Assembly: GCF_947241125.1 (NCBI RefSeq)
Contig: NZ_OX365700.1
Coordinates: forward strand, 3,318,001 to 3,382,000
DNA: 64,000 bases
Direction: 5' to 3'
Source of the DNA: Nitrospira tepida
Lineage (GTDB): Bacteria > Nitrospirota > Nitrospiria > Nitrospirales > Nitrospiraceae
The translations under genes were made by a program, and so were the position numbers. Of this stretch, positions 1 to 9,219 are shown piece after piece. Positions within the stretch are counted from its first letter, which is position 1; every line of letters starts with the position of its first letter. The notes beneath the pieces were generated by a model. It was not told the origin of the DNA, did no database searches, and was given only the letters and a program-made list of their open reading frames with translations.

Positions 1-1580
1 TTATCCTCCCGCAAACCTTGAAACGAGGCTTGGCGAAGCAGCCCGTCGCCGGTCCATTGCGCGAAGGCCACTTCGGCCACCAGTTCAGGTCTCACCCAAT
101 GGACCCCGCGGGCCTCGGAGCCGGTCGGCGGATTGACGAACGGCGATGTCGTGTGCTCGAGCGCGGTCAGCCGCCGATGCAATTGCCTGAGCGATCGCTC
201 GGAAAATCCGGTTCCGGTCCTGCCGACAAACCGCAGCCGTCCCTGTTCATCATGGACGCCCAAAAGCAATGCCCCGAACCCCACTCGCGCCCCGGAGGGG
301 TCCGTAAATCCGCCGATCACGAATTCCTGTCGCTGTCCGCATTTGACCTTGACCCAGTTCCTGTTACGCCCGGCATGATAGGATGCCGCGGCCTTCTTCG
401 ACACCAATCCCTCCATCCCACGACGGCAGGCCTCGGCGAAGACGACCTCTCCCCGCCCTTCAATGTGATCGCTGTACCGGATCAACGGCGACGGCCCCAT
501 GGATTCCAGCAGCGAGGCGAGCAGGCGTTTGCGCTCGACCAGCGCAACGGACCGGAGGTCATAGCCGTCGAGATAGAGAAGGTCGAACAGATAGTAAACC
601 AGATTGGCTTCGGATCGCGTATCAAACGAATTCTGAAGCGATTGAAAACTGATCGTCCCGTCCGGCTCGACGGCGACGATCTCTCCGTCCAGCCAGGCCT
701 CCCTGACCGGTAAACCTTCCGCCGCGTGAGCGAGGCGCTGCAACCTGGACGTCCAGTCATGGCCGTTCCTGGTGAACAGCTTCGCCCGGCCGTCACGAAT
801 CGAGCAGAGGATGCGGTAGCCGTCGTACTTGAGCTCATGGACCCAGTCAGCCCCTTCAGGCGTCCTGTCGACGAGCGTCGCAAGCTGGGGCGGCGCCCAC
901 TCGGCCATGGCCGCCTTCCGCGACCGCGGAACCTCGGCGGGATCGAGCGCCTTCGGCTTCGCCCTGGACCTCGTTTTGGAACGACCGTCGCGGTTGGACT
1001 GCCACACTCTCCGGCGGTCGGCGGCGATCTGTTCCATGGTTCGTCCGCTGGCCACGCTCTCTGTCAGCGTGGTAATGTCACGATCCTTGCCGCGGTTGGC
1101 TTCCTCATCGTCCTCCTTGATCAGCAACCAGTGTTCCTTGCCCTTTTCTCCACGGGACCCCATGCGGACCAGGTTCCAAGCTCCCCGGAGTTTCCGGCCG
1201 AACAGGAGGAATTTCAGCCTGCCGCGCCGGTATCCGCTCCGCGGATCTCCGATCGGAGACCAGGTTCCTCGGTCCCACAGCAGGACCGTCCCCGCTCCAT
1301 ACTGTTTGGGCGGGATGATCCCTTCGAAATCGGCGTAATCCAGCGGATGGTCTTCGACGTGAACGGCAAGGCGTTTATCAGAGGGGTTCAGGCTGGGACC
1401 TTTTGGGACGGCCCAACTTTTCAGCGTCCCGTCCAACTCCAATCGGAAATCATAATGCAACCGGCTGGCGGCATGTTTTTGAATGACGAATTGCCATCGT
1501 CCGGACGCAGGCTTGGCGTGTCCCCGCGGCTCCGGGGTCTTCTTGAAGTTCCGCTTGTTCCAATATTGCCGAAGGCCCAT
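1..1580 (-). CDS. ligD: ATP-dependent DNA ligase LigD (5' part; C-terminus beyond the left edge)
   Basis: Multifunctional ligase of bacterial non-homologous end joining, which processes and seals double-strand ends held by Ku. The frame is open from the ATG at 1580 to the window edge, about 526 codons. The N-terminal ~170 residues look like the 3'-phosphoesterase domain (QKHAASRLHYDFRLE, then HVEDHPLDYADFEG). The ligase domain follows with motif I KYDGYR; its catalytic Lys is residue 251. Because phosphoesterase comes first and ligase second, any polymerase domain would lie off the edge, giving the PE-LIG-POL order known from Pseudomonas rather than the mycobacterial order. The ATG lies 5 nt after the Ku stop codon, so the two are surely co-transcribed. 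Identity is secure; the full length is unknown. Confidence 0.95.
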   Translation of the reverse strand, partial: MGLRQYWNKRNFKKTPEPRGHAKPASGRWQFVIQKHAASRLHYDFRLELDGTLKSWAVPKGPSLNPSDKRLAVHVEDHPLDYADFEGIIPPKQYGAGTVLLWDRGTWSPIGDPRSGYRRGRLKFLLFGRKLRGAWNLVRMGSRGEKGKEHWLLIKEDDEEANRGKDRDITTLTESVASGRTMEQIAADRRRVWQSNRDGRSKTRSRAKPKALDPAEVPRSRKAAMAEWAPPQLATLVDRTPEGADWVHELKYDGYRILCSIRDGRAKLFTRNGHDWTSRLQRLAHAAEGLPVREAWLDGEIVAVEPDGTISFQSLQNSFDTRSEANLVYYLFDLLYLDGYDLRSVALVERKRLLASLLESMGPSPLIRYSDHIEGRGEVVFAEACRRGMEGLVSKKAAASYHAGRNRNWVKVKCGQRQEFVIGGFTDPSGARVGFGALLLGVHDEQGRLRFVGRTGTGFSERSLRQLHRRLTALEHTTSPFVNPPTGSEARGVHWVRPELVAEVAFAQWTGDGLLRQASFQGLRED

Positions 1581-1585
1581 ACCGT

Positions 1586-2461
1586 TCAGGCGCTCTTGCG
1601 CCGGACTGTCCGGTCATGGCGGCCGGCCGCCCGCTTGCCCCGATTCCTCTGCCCGTTCTTGTGTTCCTTGGCCCGGACGCTCTTCTTCAGCAGCGCCATG
1701 AGATCGATGACCTCTGCGGGGGCTCGCGTTGCGCCTTCTTCCTCCGGCTCCGAAATGACCTCCGTCTGTCCGGCCTTGATGCGCTTCTCGATCAACTTCA
1801 TGAGGTCCTCATGGTACGTGTCCCGGAACTTCTCAGGGTTCCAGTCCTCCGTCATCTCCTCCACCAGCTTGGCCGCCATCTCGATTTCTCGCGCGGTGAC
1901 GCCGACCGTTTTCAGGTTGGCGGACGGCACATCGAGGTCCTTCGTGGATTTCAGCTCGTCGGCATAGCGCAGGGTATTCAGGACGATGACCTCGCCCCGC
2001 GGAATCAGCGCGCAGACATATTGCCTGGTGCGGATGACGACGGTCGCGAGGGCGAGTTTATCGGTCTTCTTCAACGTCTCTCGGAGGAGCGCATACCCCT
2101 TTTCCCCACGCCGGTCGGGCACAAGATAATACGGCGTCTCGAAATAGGTGGGCGGAATCGCTTCGGCGTCCACAAAGCTCATGATCTCGACGGTTTGAGT
2201 CGCCTCCACGTTCGCGCGTCGAAAGTCCTCCTCGGTGAGGACCACATAGCGCCCTTTCTCGTATTCGTAGCCTTTGACGATGTCCTCCCATGGCACGTCC
2301 TTTCCCGTCTCCTTGTTATAGCGCTTGAACCCGACCGGCTTCATGTCCCGCCGGTCCAACATCGTGAGGTCAAAGCTGTTGCGGTTCTCGGCGGAAGAGA
2401 GGACCACCGGAATGTTGACCAATCCGAAACTGATGGCGCCTTTCCAGAGTGAGCGCGGCAT
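1586..2461 (-). CDS. ku: Non-homologous end joining protein Ku
   Basis: Bacterial Ku of 291 aa, a homodimeric ring that threads onto double-strand DNA ends and recruits LigD. The start MPRSLWKGAISFGLVNIPV is diagnostic of the family, followed by the beta-barrel core and a basic C-terminal tail (KRAAGRHDRTVRRKSA) of the type that contacts DNA or LigD. I chose the ATG at 2461 because the AGAGG on its 5' side sits 7 nt away; a GTG two codons earlier (2467) overlaps that ribosome site. LigD starts 5 nt downstream. The pair sits at the 3' end of a longer co-directional run starting at the MscS gene. Confidence 0.96.
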   Translation of the reverse strand: MPRSLWKGAISFGLVNIPVVLSSAENRNSFDLTMLDRRDMKPVGFKRYNKETGKDVPWEDIVKGYEYEKGRYVVLTEEDFRRANVEATQTVEIMSFVDAEAIPPTYFETPYYLVPDRRGEKGYALLRETLKKTDKLALATVVIRTRQYVCALIPRGEVIVLNTLRYADELKSTKDLDVPSANLKTVGVTAREIEMAAKLVEEMTEDWNPEKFRDTYHEDLMKLIEKRIKAGQTEVISEPEEEGATRAPAEVIDLMALLKKSVRAKEHKNGQRNRGKRAAGRHDRTVRRKSA

Positions 2462-2497
2462 GAGCACACCTCTTTCGACAGGCCGGATTCGCCCGGA

Positions 2498-2668
2498 TTA
2501 CGGCTCGCGTTCGATACAGGCGACACAGACGATCAGGGAGCAGAAGGGCACATATAACTCTCCGCACAGCTCACAGGTCTCCAACATCGGCTCGCCCGTG
2601 ATCCGGCACCCATCGCGCCGGCACTCGGCCTCATCGCACCGCGAGCAGTCGCGTGGGCAGAGTATCAT
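2498..2668 (-). CDS. Cysteine-rich mini-protein (10 Cys in 56 aa)
   Basis: A 56-residue ORF that automated callers could miss because it lies under a longer out-of-frame ORF. Its ATG overlaps the YihY stop codon as ATGA, so it should be translated by coupling. Cysteines fall at residues 4, 8, 11, 16, 21, 32, 35, 43, 48 and 51, with CxxC pairs at 32-35 (CELC) and 48-51 (CVAC). The pattern suggests one or two structural metal (zinc) sites; no signal peptide or membrane segment is visible. Ku begins 36 nt downstream. I do not recognise the family; metal binding is inferred from cysteine spacing only. Confidence 0.7.
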   Translation of the reverse strand: MILCPRDCSRCDEAECRRDGCRITGEPMLETCELCGELYVPFCSLIVCVACIEREP

Positions 2669-3627
2669 GCCGACGCCCGTTGTCCTTCCCCGGCCCGTAA
2701 GGCGGCCGGCCGACCGTCGGCCGCTTCTGCCCGTTGGGCCCGCGCGGCCTTCTCGATCTCGGCGTTCAATTCGCCGCCGACCAGCAGCGTGATCCCGCAA
2801 AAGTAAAACCAAAGCATCAGGACAATGACGCCGGCAATCGACCCGTAGACTTTGTTGTAGGTGCTGAAGTTGTCCACATAGAGCTTGAAGCCCAAGGACA
2901 CGATGAGCCACAGCAGGACCGCGAGCAACGACCCTGGCGTCACCCACCGCCAATCCTGCTCCACATCGGGACAAAAATAGTATACGGCCGCCAACGCCAC
3001 CAGCATCAGGCCGATCGCAACCGGCCATTGAAACAGGACCCAGGCCAGCTCGAACAGCCAGCCCAACCCGACAAAACTCGCGATCCAGGAGCCGATGTGT
3101 TCTCCATAGAGCACGAGCGTGACCGACAGGATGATGAAGCCGGCCAGCGCGATCGTGAGCAAAATGGCCACCAACCGGACTTTCCAAAACGGCCGGGTCT
3201 CCTTCGCTCCATACACGGTGTTCAGCGATTCAATGATCGCCGTCACGCCGCTGGAGGACGCCCAGAGGGCGCCCAGAAGCCCCAAGGAGATCAGGCTCCC
3301 GCCGCTCCCTTGCACCACCTGCTCCAAATAACGCTGGACGAGCGAGAGGGCGTCCTCTGGCAGGACATTCTGGAGATAGGCCATCAATTCGGGCATGGCG
3401 TTCTGAATCGGGAACAATCCCATCAGGGCGGTGAGGAAAATGAGCGCGGGAAACAAAGACAACAGAAAATAGTAAGCCAGTTGCGCCCCGCGGCCAAGCA
3501 GCTCGTCCCGCTCCATCTCATGCCACAACCGCCCGGCCAGTTCACGCAGGGTGAGCCCGCCCAGCTTCCATGGATTGTAGGCGGGGGACGAGCTGTCGAG
3601 CGAGGCGGTGGTCGATCCCGTCTTCAT
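2665..3627 (-). CDS. YihY/BrkB-family inner-membrane protein (paralogue 1)
   Basis: Polytopic membrane protein of 320 aa in the YihY/virulence factor BrkB family, formerly mis-named ribonuclease BN. The family hallmark GAQLAYYFLLSLFPALIF is near residue 50, followed by further hydrophobic helices and the late conserved region around YGSIAGVIVLMLWFY. The ATG at 3627 overlaps the stop codon of the DUF748 gene (ATGA); a longer reading to 3708 would run deep into that gene and lacks support. The 3' end overlaps the Cys-rich ORF by 4 nt. The exact function of the family is not settled. A second family member lies at 7959-9113. Confidence 0.9.
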   Translation of the reverse strand: MKTGSTTASLDSSSPAYNPWKLGGLTLRELAGRLWHEMERDELLGRGAQLAYYFLLSLFPALIFLTALMGLFPIQNAMPELMAYLQNVLPEDALSLVQRYLEQVVQGSGGSLISLGLLGALWASSSGVTAIIESLNTVYGAKETRPFWKVRLVAILLTIALAGFIILSVTLVLYGEHIGSWIASFVGLGWLFELAWVLFQWPVAIGLMLVALAAVYYFCPDVEQDWRWVTPGSLLAVLLWLIVSLGFKLYVDNFSTYNKVYGSIAGVIVLMLWFYFCGITLLVGGELNAEIEKAARAQRAEAADGRPAALRAGEGQRASA

Positions 3628-5198
3628 GCCTTGCCGTACTCCTTTTCGAGCCCCGGGAGGATGGCCTTGAAGAACGCGTTCTGAATCAACGTCCCGACGA
3701 TCTTCCACGTATCCGCGCGGGGGCTGGGGACCGGGCCGGAGACGTCGGTCTCGGCGGCGACCTGCTGCCGTTCCTCATTCTTCAATAACTCCACCACCCC
3801 TTCGATCACCCTTTCATAGACCCGTTTGGTCCAGGCCTTGTCGGCGTCCTGATCGGGATCAAAAACCTCCACGTCCTTAAAGATGGGCTTCACATATCCG
3901 TTCACCCGGCCGTTCTTGATGGAGATCTCGCTGAAGAGCGACAGATGGCCTTTGGAGAGGTCCGTGTCGGTGTAGGCGCGAAACACATTGTTCAAGGCTT
4001 TCAGCTCAGTCTTGACGATTTGCACGTCCAGGTCGAAATCCGGATGTGGTTTTTCGGGCCGGAACGTCCCCGTCGCCACGGTCCGGCCGGTTCCCATGAG
4101 GCGGCCCGTGAGCTTGACCACCGCATCCCCGCCTTCCAGATCCTTCAATCGGGTGCTGAAGTTGTCCAGTTCCGCGTTCACGTCGCCGACGAACAGCCGG
4201 TAGTCCGGATCGACGGATCGGTTCACGAACCCGAACTCGCCGCCCAGCACCTTGCCGCGCTTCACGGTCACGACCAGGACGGGATTGTTGCGCGCCTCCT
4301 CCACGATCTCGGCCACGTGCTTTCGCCTTGCGTCATCGCGGGGATGTCGGCGATAGACATAATCGGCCTTGACCCCTTCCAACAGCAGGTTCCGGACGTC
4401 CGCCGCCTGTTTCCATGGCGAATATTCGACGCGGCCATTCGCCGTCAACACCCCGGTTTTCAACAGCAGGCTGTATCGCCCGGTCACCCCCATGAAACCT
4501 TCTACGGGGACATTGTCCAGATCGAAGTCCACCTCGGCTCCCGCGAACGGCTTGGCCAGAAAATTGGCCTTTCCCTCGGCCTTGATGCGGCCTTGGAGCA
4601 GCCGCGCGTCGAGCTTGACGGTCGACGGATATTCCTGCTCGGGTCCACGGTTGCTGATATTCGAGACCTCGCATTGCACCTCAGTCAACTCCAGCGGCCT
4701 GGCCTTGGGATGATCGTAATACGTGACGTCGGCATCTTCGACTTTGAACACATCGATCCGAAGGGGAAAGATCCTGCGCACCGCGTCTTGCCACCGGTCG
4801 TCCCGGGATTCCTGAATCTCCGTCTTGGCCTGCGGCCGCGTCATATTGATCGCCGGCCGCTGGATCACATGATCGCTGACAAGCCTTCCCTTGAACAGCT
4901 CGGTCCAGCGGACGCTGGCATGCCATGTGGGAATTTGGACCACGGGGGGCTCCGGATGCCGGTTCTGCACCAGCGAGACCTGATCGAGATCCAGCGAGAA
5001 GGACAGCGGATGCAGATCCAATTCGCCGATGCGGAGGGTGTAGCCGTTTACCGTTAACTGATCATTCACCCGCTGTTCGACATAACGGCGGACCGGCTCA
5101 TCCGCGACCGCCGCCGCGACCAGAACGGTGACGGCGAGCACGGCCATGATCCCGACCGTCCATGTGAGCCAACGAGGAATTGTCAGCGGCTGGGCCAT
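3624..5198 (-). CDS. DUF748 (AsmA-like) envelope protein
   Basis: A 524-aa protein with one N-terminal membrane anchor (residues ~13-32, WTVGIMAVLAVTVLVAAAVA) and a long periplasmic region of the DUF748/AsmA-like repeat type. Signature-like stretches are YTLRIGELDLHPLSFSLDL near residue 55 and the later LSLFSEISIKNGRVNGYVKP. Large AsmA-related proteins are implicated in phospholipid traffic or outer-membrane homeostasis, but the role of DUF748 itself is unproven. It starts about 44 nt after the MscS-like gene and overlaps the YihY gene by 4 nt, consistent with an envelope-related operon. Confidence 0.88.
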   Translation of the reverse strand: MAQPLTIPRWLTWTVGIMAVLAVTVLVAAAVADEPVRRYVEQRVNDQLTVNGYTLRIGELDLHPLSFSLDLDQVSLVQNRHPEPPVVQIPTWHASVRWTELFKGRLVSDHVIQRPAINMTRPQAKTEIQESRDDRWQDAVRRIFPLRIDVFKVEDADVTYYDHPKARPLELTEVQCEVSNISNRGPEQEYPSTVKLDARLLQGRIKAEGKANFLAKPFAGAEVDFDLDNVPVEGFMGVTGRYSLLLKTGVLTANGRVEYSPWKQAADVRNLLLEGVKADYVYRRHPRDDARRKHVAEIVEEARNNPVLVVTVKRGKVLGGEFGFVNRSVDPDYRLFVGDVNAELDNFSTRLKDLEGGDAVVKLTGRLMGTGRTVATGTFRPEKPHPDFDLDVQIVKTELKALNNVFRAYTDTDLSKGHLSLFSEISIKNGRVNGYVKPIFKDVEVFDPDQDADKAWTKRVYERVIEGVVELLKNEERQQVAAETDVSGPVPSPRADTWKIVGTLIQNAFFKAILPGLEKEYGKA

Positions 5199-5242
5199 CC
5201 GTCAACCGTTAATCGTGCGTGGTCTTCGCGCTTCGCGTTCAT

Positions 5243-5755
5243 TCATTCCGGCCGGTTCAGACCGATCGTATTGGTGATCAGCAAGGAATTAGGGATGAGG
5301 TAGGTCTGACTCCCCTTTTCCAGTCTCGTATAGCGCAGGTCGATTTCCGTGACCAACCCTTCCAATCCCGTCACCGTGATCCGATCGTTGATGCTGAAGG
5401 GCCGATACAGCAAAATGAGCAGACCGGACATGAGGTTCGACAGAATGTCCTTCATCGCGAATCCCAAGGCGAACCCCGTGAGGCCCAAGCCCGCCACCAG
5501 CGCGGAGACGTTCACCCCGATCGTTCCGAGCGCGGTAACGGAACCGAACAGAAGCAGGGCTCCGGACACGACCCGTGCAGCGAGACGCAACACGAAATTG
5601 AGATTGGCCTCCGTATTGGCAGCCAGCCTCACGATCACCTTACGGGCCACGGAACTGGCGATCCAGAACCCGGCAAGAACCAGAACCGCCATGCCGATTT
5701 TCGGCGTCCAGGCCGCCAGTTGATGCTCCATCTCAGTGAGGAAGGTCTCGATCAT
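5243..5755 (-). CDS. Short MscS-like mechanosensitive channel protein
   Basis: A 170-aa protein with about three membrane helices. The pore-lining TM3 and start of the beta domain are well conserved (GLTGFALGFAMKDILSNL, then PFSINDRITVTGLEGLV). It ends soon after the beta domain with IPNSLLITNTIGLNRPE, so most of the C-terminal alpha/beta vestibule of MscS (286 aa in E. coli) is absent. Short MscS family proteins exist, so this need not be a truncation; no downstream coding remnant was seen. It heads the co-directional run MscS-DUF748-YihY-Cys-rich-Ku-LigD. Confidence 0.87.
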   Translation of the reverse strand: MIETFLTEMEHQLAAWTPKIGMAVLVLAGFWIASSVARKVIVRLAANTEANLNFVLRLAARVVSGALLLFGSVTALGTIGVNVSALVAGLGLTGFALGFAMKDILSNLMSGLLILLYRPFSINDRITVTGLEGLVTEIDLRYTRLEKGSQTYLIPNSLLITNTIGLNRPE

Positions 5756-6021
5756 GGCGCATCCGACTTACGACCAAGAAGCAGCAGGCCATCGTGCTCC
5801 GATGCAGCCGCGCAATGGCAATCAGACGTCGCCTTGAGTCCATGAAACTCATCTGCGACGATCCTCGCTGATACGGTCACCCTGAGCAGGAGGGATCTGT
5901 GGGGGACGAGCCATCTGCTTGCAGCCTGTGCAACACACATCGAGGAGGAGGCTGGCGCCATGGCCGGCGCCAGCTCCATTCACCTCTGTTCGGCGGGTGG
6001 CGCCCGATACCGGCTTGGCCC

Positions 6022-6333
6022 TCAATCCAGACGTTGCAGCGTCGTCGTGTGGCCTTTATCGGTGATGTAGGCCTTGACCTTGTCACCTTCGACGACCTTG
6101 TCGAGTTTCGTACTTTTGTCAACGTGGACCTTCGTCGTTTTGCCGTCCTCGTCCTTGATCCAGTAGTACTCTCCTTCCACCTTCATCAAGGTTCCTTTCA
6201 CGGCATCTTTCATGATGCGCTCCTTCAACGTCGGCGAGGCTTCCTTCTCGGACATGGGATCAGCCGCTCCCGCAACGCCGATGCCGAAGCTCAAGATTCC
6301 GGCTGCGAACAAGGACACCATCAAGACTTTCAT
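6022..6333 (-). CDS. Small secreted protein of unknown function
   Basis: A 103-aa precursor with a signal peptide (MKVLMVSLFAAGILSFGIG..., likely cut after GVAGAA). The mature part carries a compact beta-rich segment (KGTLMKVEGEYYWIKDEDGK, then KVHVDKSTKLDKVVEGDKVK) resembling small periplasmic OB/DUF5666-like modules. The ATG at 6333 follows AGGAGG by 8 nt; the ATG two codons earlier is too close to that site. It is monocistronic, flanked by gaps of 266 and 282 nt in which I see no gene. The function is not known. Confidence 0.75.
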   Translation of the reverse strand: MKVLMVSLFAAGILSFGIGVAGAADPMSEKEASPTLKERIMKDAVKGTLMKVEGEYYWIKDEDGKTTKVHVDKSTKLDKVVEGDKVKAYITDKGHTTTLQRLD

Positions 6334-6615
6334 AGCCATCTCCTCCTTTTCTGGTGCTTGCGGACGATGAGCTGACATGCTCAGCGTAATCCTCTTTGCA
6401 CACGAACCCATGCTCTCCTGCCCACATCAGTGACGGAACTAGTAAAAGGCCTAGCCCACCTATCCAGTGGACCGGTTGGTTTCTTCTCAGCCATTCCTCG
6501 CGCCAACTGGTGCTCATACGATGGGAACCTGCTCGGCATTCCCCCAGTAGGAGCAGGATCGGGTCTGTGATGGAGTCGTCTTGCGCTGTTCGAACCACAT
6601 GACACAGGGATGATC

Positions 6616-7908
6616 ATGGCCCACGGTACCGCTGTCTCCTCGATCCTTGTGAGGGTGAGGGGGCTCCTGACGAATCGCAACGTCATGTGGCTGTTCGTCG
6701 GACAGGCGATCTCTCAGGTCGGCGAAGGGCTTTCCAAGGTGGCGTTGCTGTGGTTCGTCTACGACCTGACCGGGTCGGCGCTGAAGATGACGATGATCGG
6801 CATCCTCCAGACCCTCCCGCCGCTCCTGTTCGGCCCCTTCGCGGGCGTGTTGGTGGATCGAGTCTCGAAACGCACGGCCATGATCGTGATCGATACGGCC
6901 AGAGCGGGACTTCTGACTCTCATCCCGACGCTCTATTGGATGGACTGGTTGACCCTCCCGTCGCTCTATGTGCTGGTGTTCGCCACGGCCATGTTCTCCA
7001 TGGCTTTCGGACCCGCGTTAAAGGCGATGGAACCGCTCTTGGTCAAGCCTCACCAACTGACGCAGATCAACGCGCTGGACCAAAGCACCATGACGATCGG
7101 TCAGCTCCTGGGACCAGCCATCAGCGGAATGCTGATCGCAGGCATCGGCGCCCAAAATGTGCTGTACGCCAATGCCGGCGCCTTTCTGCTGTCCGTATTC
7201 TGTAAAGTCCCGATCCATGTCAAGGAAACACAACGCCCCGCCGGTCGTTCCTCCCCGCTGCAGGCCGCTCTGCATGATCTGATGGAAGGGATTCGCTTCG
7301 TCCTCCATAAGCACCGGCTCATGCTGTTGCTGATGGCTGTGGCGTCGCTCTTCATGCTGGGTTCGACGGGGTTTGTCTATCTCTTGCCGGTGCTGGCCAA
7401 GGACTATCTCCATGCCGATTCCGTCGAACTCGGTTGGCAGTGGGCTTCCCTGAGCCTGGGCCTGTTGGCCGTGACCCTGTGGATGTTCAGCGATCCGCCG
7501 GAAGAATTGTGCGGGAGGCTCTGGTTGATCGCGGCGGCGGCCTTGGTTGGCGGCGGGGCGATGCTTGGGCTCACGCTGATGACTTCGTTCGTCGCGAGCG
7601 CGGGCTTGATTGCAGCCATCGGGGCCAGTTCGGGCGTCGTCAATCCGCTCGTCTCCGCATCGCTTCAGGAACGGACTCCCAAGAACATGCTGGCGCGCGT
7701 ATTCAGCGTCTTCAATATCGGCACGCTCGTGGCGGCCATGGTCGGAATGACGGCCTGCGGATGGATCGCCGATCGCATGGGACCGATCGCGAGTCTCGTG
7801 GCGATCGCAGCCGTGAGTATTCTGGCCGCCGTGCTGACCGCGGTGTTGATCCCTTGGTGCTTCCTCCTGCGCTCTCGTGAACCGAAACACATGACCGCGA
7901 CGGGATGA
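6616..7908 (+). CDS. MFS transporter
   Basis: A 430-aa major facilitator with about 12 membrane helices, in the enterobactin-exporter-like (EntS/MFS_3) group. The conserved loop 2-3 motif is visible as GPFAGVLVDRVSKRTAMIV, and the N-terminal helix has MWLFVGQAISQVGEGL. This architecture suits proton-driven drug or metabolite efflux; the substrate cannot be told. The start is either the ATG at 6610 or the one at 6616; AGGG lies about 6 nt before the latter. The next gene (YihY paralogue) starts 50 nt downstream and is likely co-transcribed. Confidence 0.9.
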   Translation: MAHGTAVSSILVRVRGLLTNRNVMWLFVGQAISQVGEGLSKVALLWFVYDLTGSALKMTMIGILQTLPPLLFGPFAGVLVDRVSKRTAMIVIDTARAGLLTLIPTLYWMDWLTLPSLYVLVFATAMFSMAFGPALKAMEPLLVKPHQLTQINALDQSTMTIGQLLGPAISGMLIAGIGAQNVLYANAGAFLLSVFCKVPIHVKETQRPAGRSSPLQAALHDLMEGIRFVLHKHRLMLLLMAVASLFMLGSTGFVYLLPVLAKDYLHADSVELGWQWASLSLGLLAVTLWMFSDPPEELCGRLWLIAAAALVGGGAMLGLTLMTSFVASAGLIAAIGASSGVVNPLVSASLQERTPKNMLARVFSVFNIGTLVAAMVGMTACGWIADRMGPIASLVAIAAVSILAAVLTAVLIPWCFLLRSREPKHMTATG

Positions 7909-7958
7909 TCCCGCTTACGAGACCGCCCATCCGCCACCCCTGTGAAGGAGCAAAGGCC

Positions 7959-9113
7959 ATGAAATCGGTGTCTTGGTCCTCGATTCGCCCTGCAGTCCTG
8001 TGGGGGCTCTTCAAGCAAACCGCCATCGAGTGGAGCGAGGATAAGGTGCCTCGGCTCGGCGCAGCCCTGGCCTACTACACGATCTTCGCGATCGTGCCGC
8101 TCTTGGTCATTATTATTGCGATGGTCGGCCTGTTTTTCGGCCAAGAGGCGGCGAAGAGTCACATTCTGACCCAGCTTGCCGGTTTAGTCGGGCCACAGTC
8201 GGCCGAAGCCATCCGTGACATGCTTCAGCGTGCCAACCAGCCATCCACCGGAATTGTTGCCACCGCCGTCGCCGGCGGGACCCTGTTGCTCGGCGCCTCA
8301 GGCCTGTTCGGACAACTGCAGGATGCACTCAATACGATTTGGGGGGTGAAACCGAGGCCGGGACGCGGCATGTGGGGGTTGATTCAGGATCGGTTCCTGT
8401 CGCTCATGGCCGTGCTGGGAACGGGATTTCTGCTGCTGGTGTCGCTCGTCCTGAGCGCCGCGCTCTCCGCATTGGGGACCTGGTTCGGCGGCCTGCTCCC
8501 CGCGCCGGAACTGTTGCTCCAGGCGCTGAACTTCCTCCTCTCCCTCGGAGTCATCACCGTGTTGTTCGCCATGATGTTCAAACTGCTTCCGGACGCCCGC
8601 ATCGCGTGGCGGGACGTATGGGTGGGCGCGGGCATCACGGCGCTGTTGTTCACGCTGGGCAAAATTCTCATCGGACTCTATCTGGGCAAGAGTGATGTCG
8701 GATCGGCCTATGGCGCGGCTGGATCGCTCGTGATCGTGCTGGTATGGGTCTATTATTCGGCGCAGATCCTGTTATTCGGCGCTGAGTTTACACAGGTGTA
8801 TGCGAATGCCGGCGGAACCGCCATTGTGCCTACCGAACAAGCCGTCGCTGTTGACGAACAAAATGTCGGGGGCGGGCATCCACGCGCAGGGCTTCACCGG
8901 ACATCGGCCGCCATGCGATCAACAACCGCCACGCCTGCCTCCTCGGCAGCCTACGGGCCGGATCGCTTGGAAGCAGGCGGTGTGAGACGGTCATCCAGCC
9001 GGCCGCTTGGGCAGTGGGACCGGTGGGTGGGCGGGACGTTGCTGATCTGGTGGGGGCTTCAACTACTGCGTCGCAGGGAAAACCTCCGGACGGGCGAGGC
9101 CCGGCGCGGATAA
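7959..9113 (+). CDS. YihY/BrkB-family inner-membrane protein (paralogue 2)
   Basis: A 384-aa membrane protein of the YihY/BrkB family. The hallmark GAALAYYTIFAIVPLLVIII lies near residue 30 and the conserved YGAAGSLVIVLVWVYYSAQI near residue 255. The ATG at 7959 has GAAGGAG 8 nt on its 5' side, while the longer reading from 7905 overlaps the MFS gene. After the last helix there is a ~95-residue low-complexity tail rich in Ala/Arg/Ser and a final hydrophobic stretch (WVGGTLLIWWGLQLL) not seen in paralogue 1 at 2665-3627. Function unresolved for the family. Confidence 0.9.
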   Translation: MKSVSWSSIRPAVLWGLFKQTAIEWSEDKVPRLGAALAYYTIFAIVPLLVIIIAMVGLFFGQEAAKSHILTQLAGLVGPQSAEAIRDMLQRANQPSTGIVATAVAGGTLLLGASGLFGQLQDALNTIWGVKPRPGRGMWGLIQDRFLSLMAVLGTGFLLLVSLVLSAALSALGTWFGGLLPAPELLLQALNFLLSLGVITVLFAMMFKLLPDARIAWRDVWVGAGITALLFTLGKILIGLYLGKSDVGSAYGAAGSLVIVLVWVYYSAQILLFGAEFTQVYANAGGTAIVPTEQAVAVDEQNVGGGHPRAGLHRTSAAMRSTTATPASSAAYGPDRLEAGGVRRSSSRPLGQWDRWVGGTLLIWWGLQLLRRRENLRTGEARRG

Positions 9114-9219
9114 GAGTCCAAGCGGCGAACCATGCGAAACCTGTGGATTCTCCTAGGTGCATGGGACTCGATTCGTCCTATGATCAGGACGAGACGCCGC
9201 TCACCCAGGAGAATAGGAC

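Noticed and set aside
726-1967. Long plus-strand ORF opposite ligD and ku
   Set aside because: Shadow of two well-supported minus-strand genes in GC-rich DNA; no domain pattern.
5752-5979. 75-codon minus-strand ORF 5' of the MscS gene
   Set aside because: Overlaps the MscS start, has no ribosome site or recognisable feature; the 266-nt gap is treated as non-coding.
6520-6605. GTTCGAA-containing stretch resembling a tRNA T-arm
   Set aside because: No matching acceptor stem, D-arm or anticodon arm could be formed around it.
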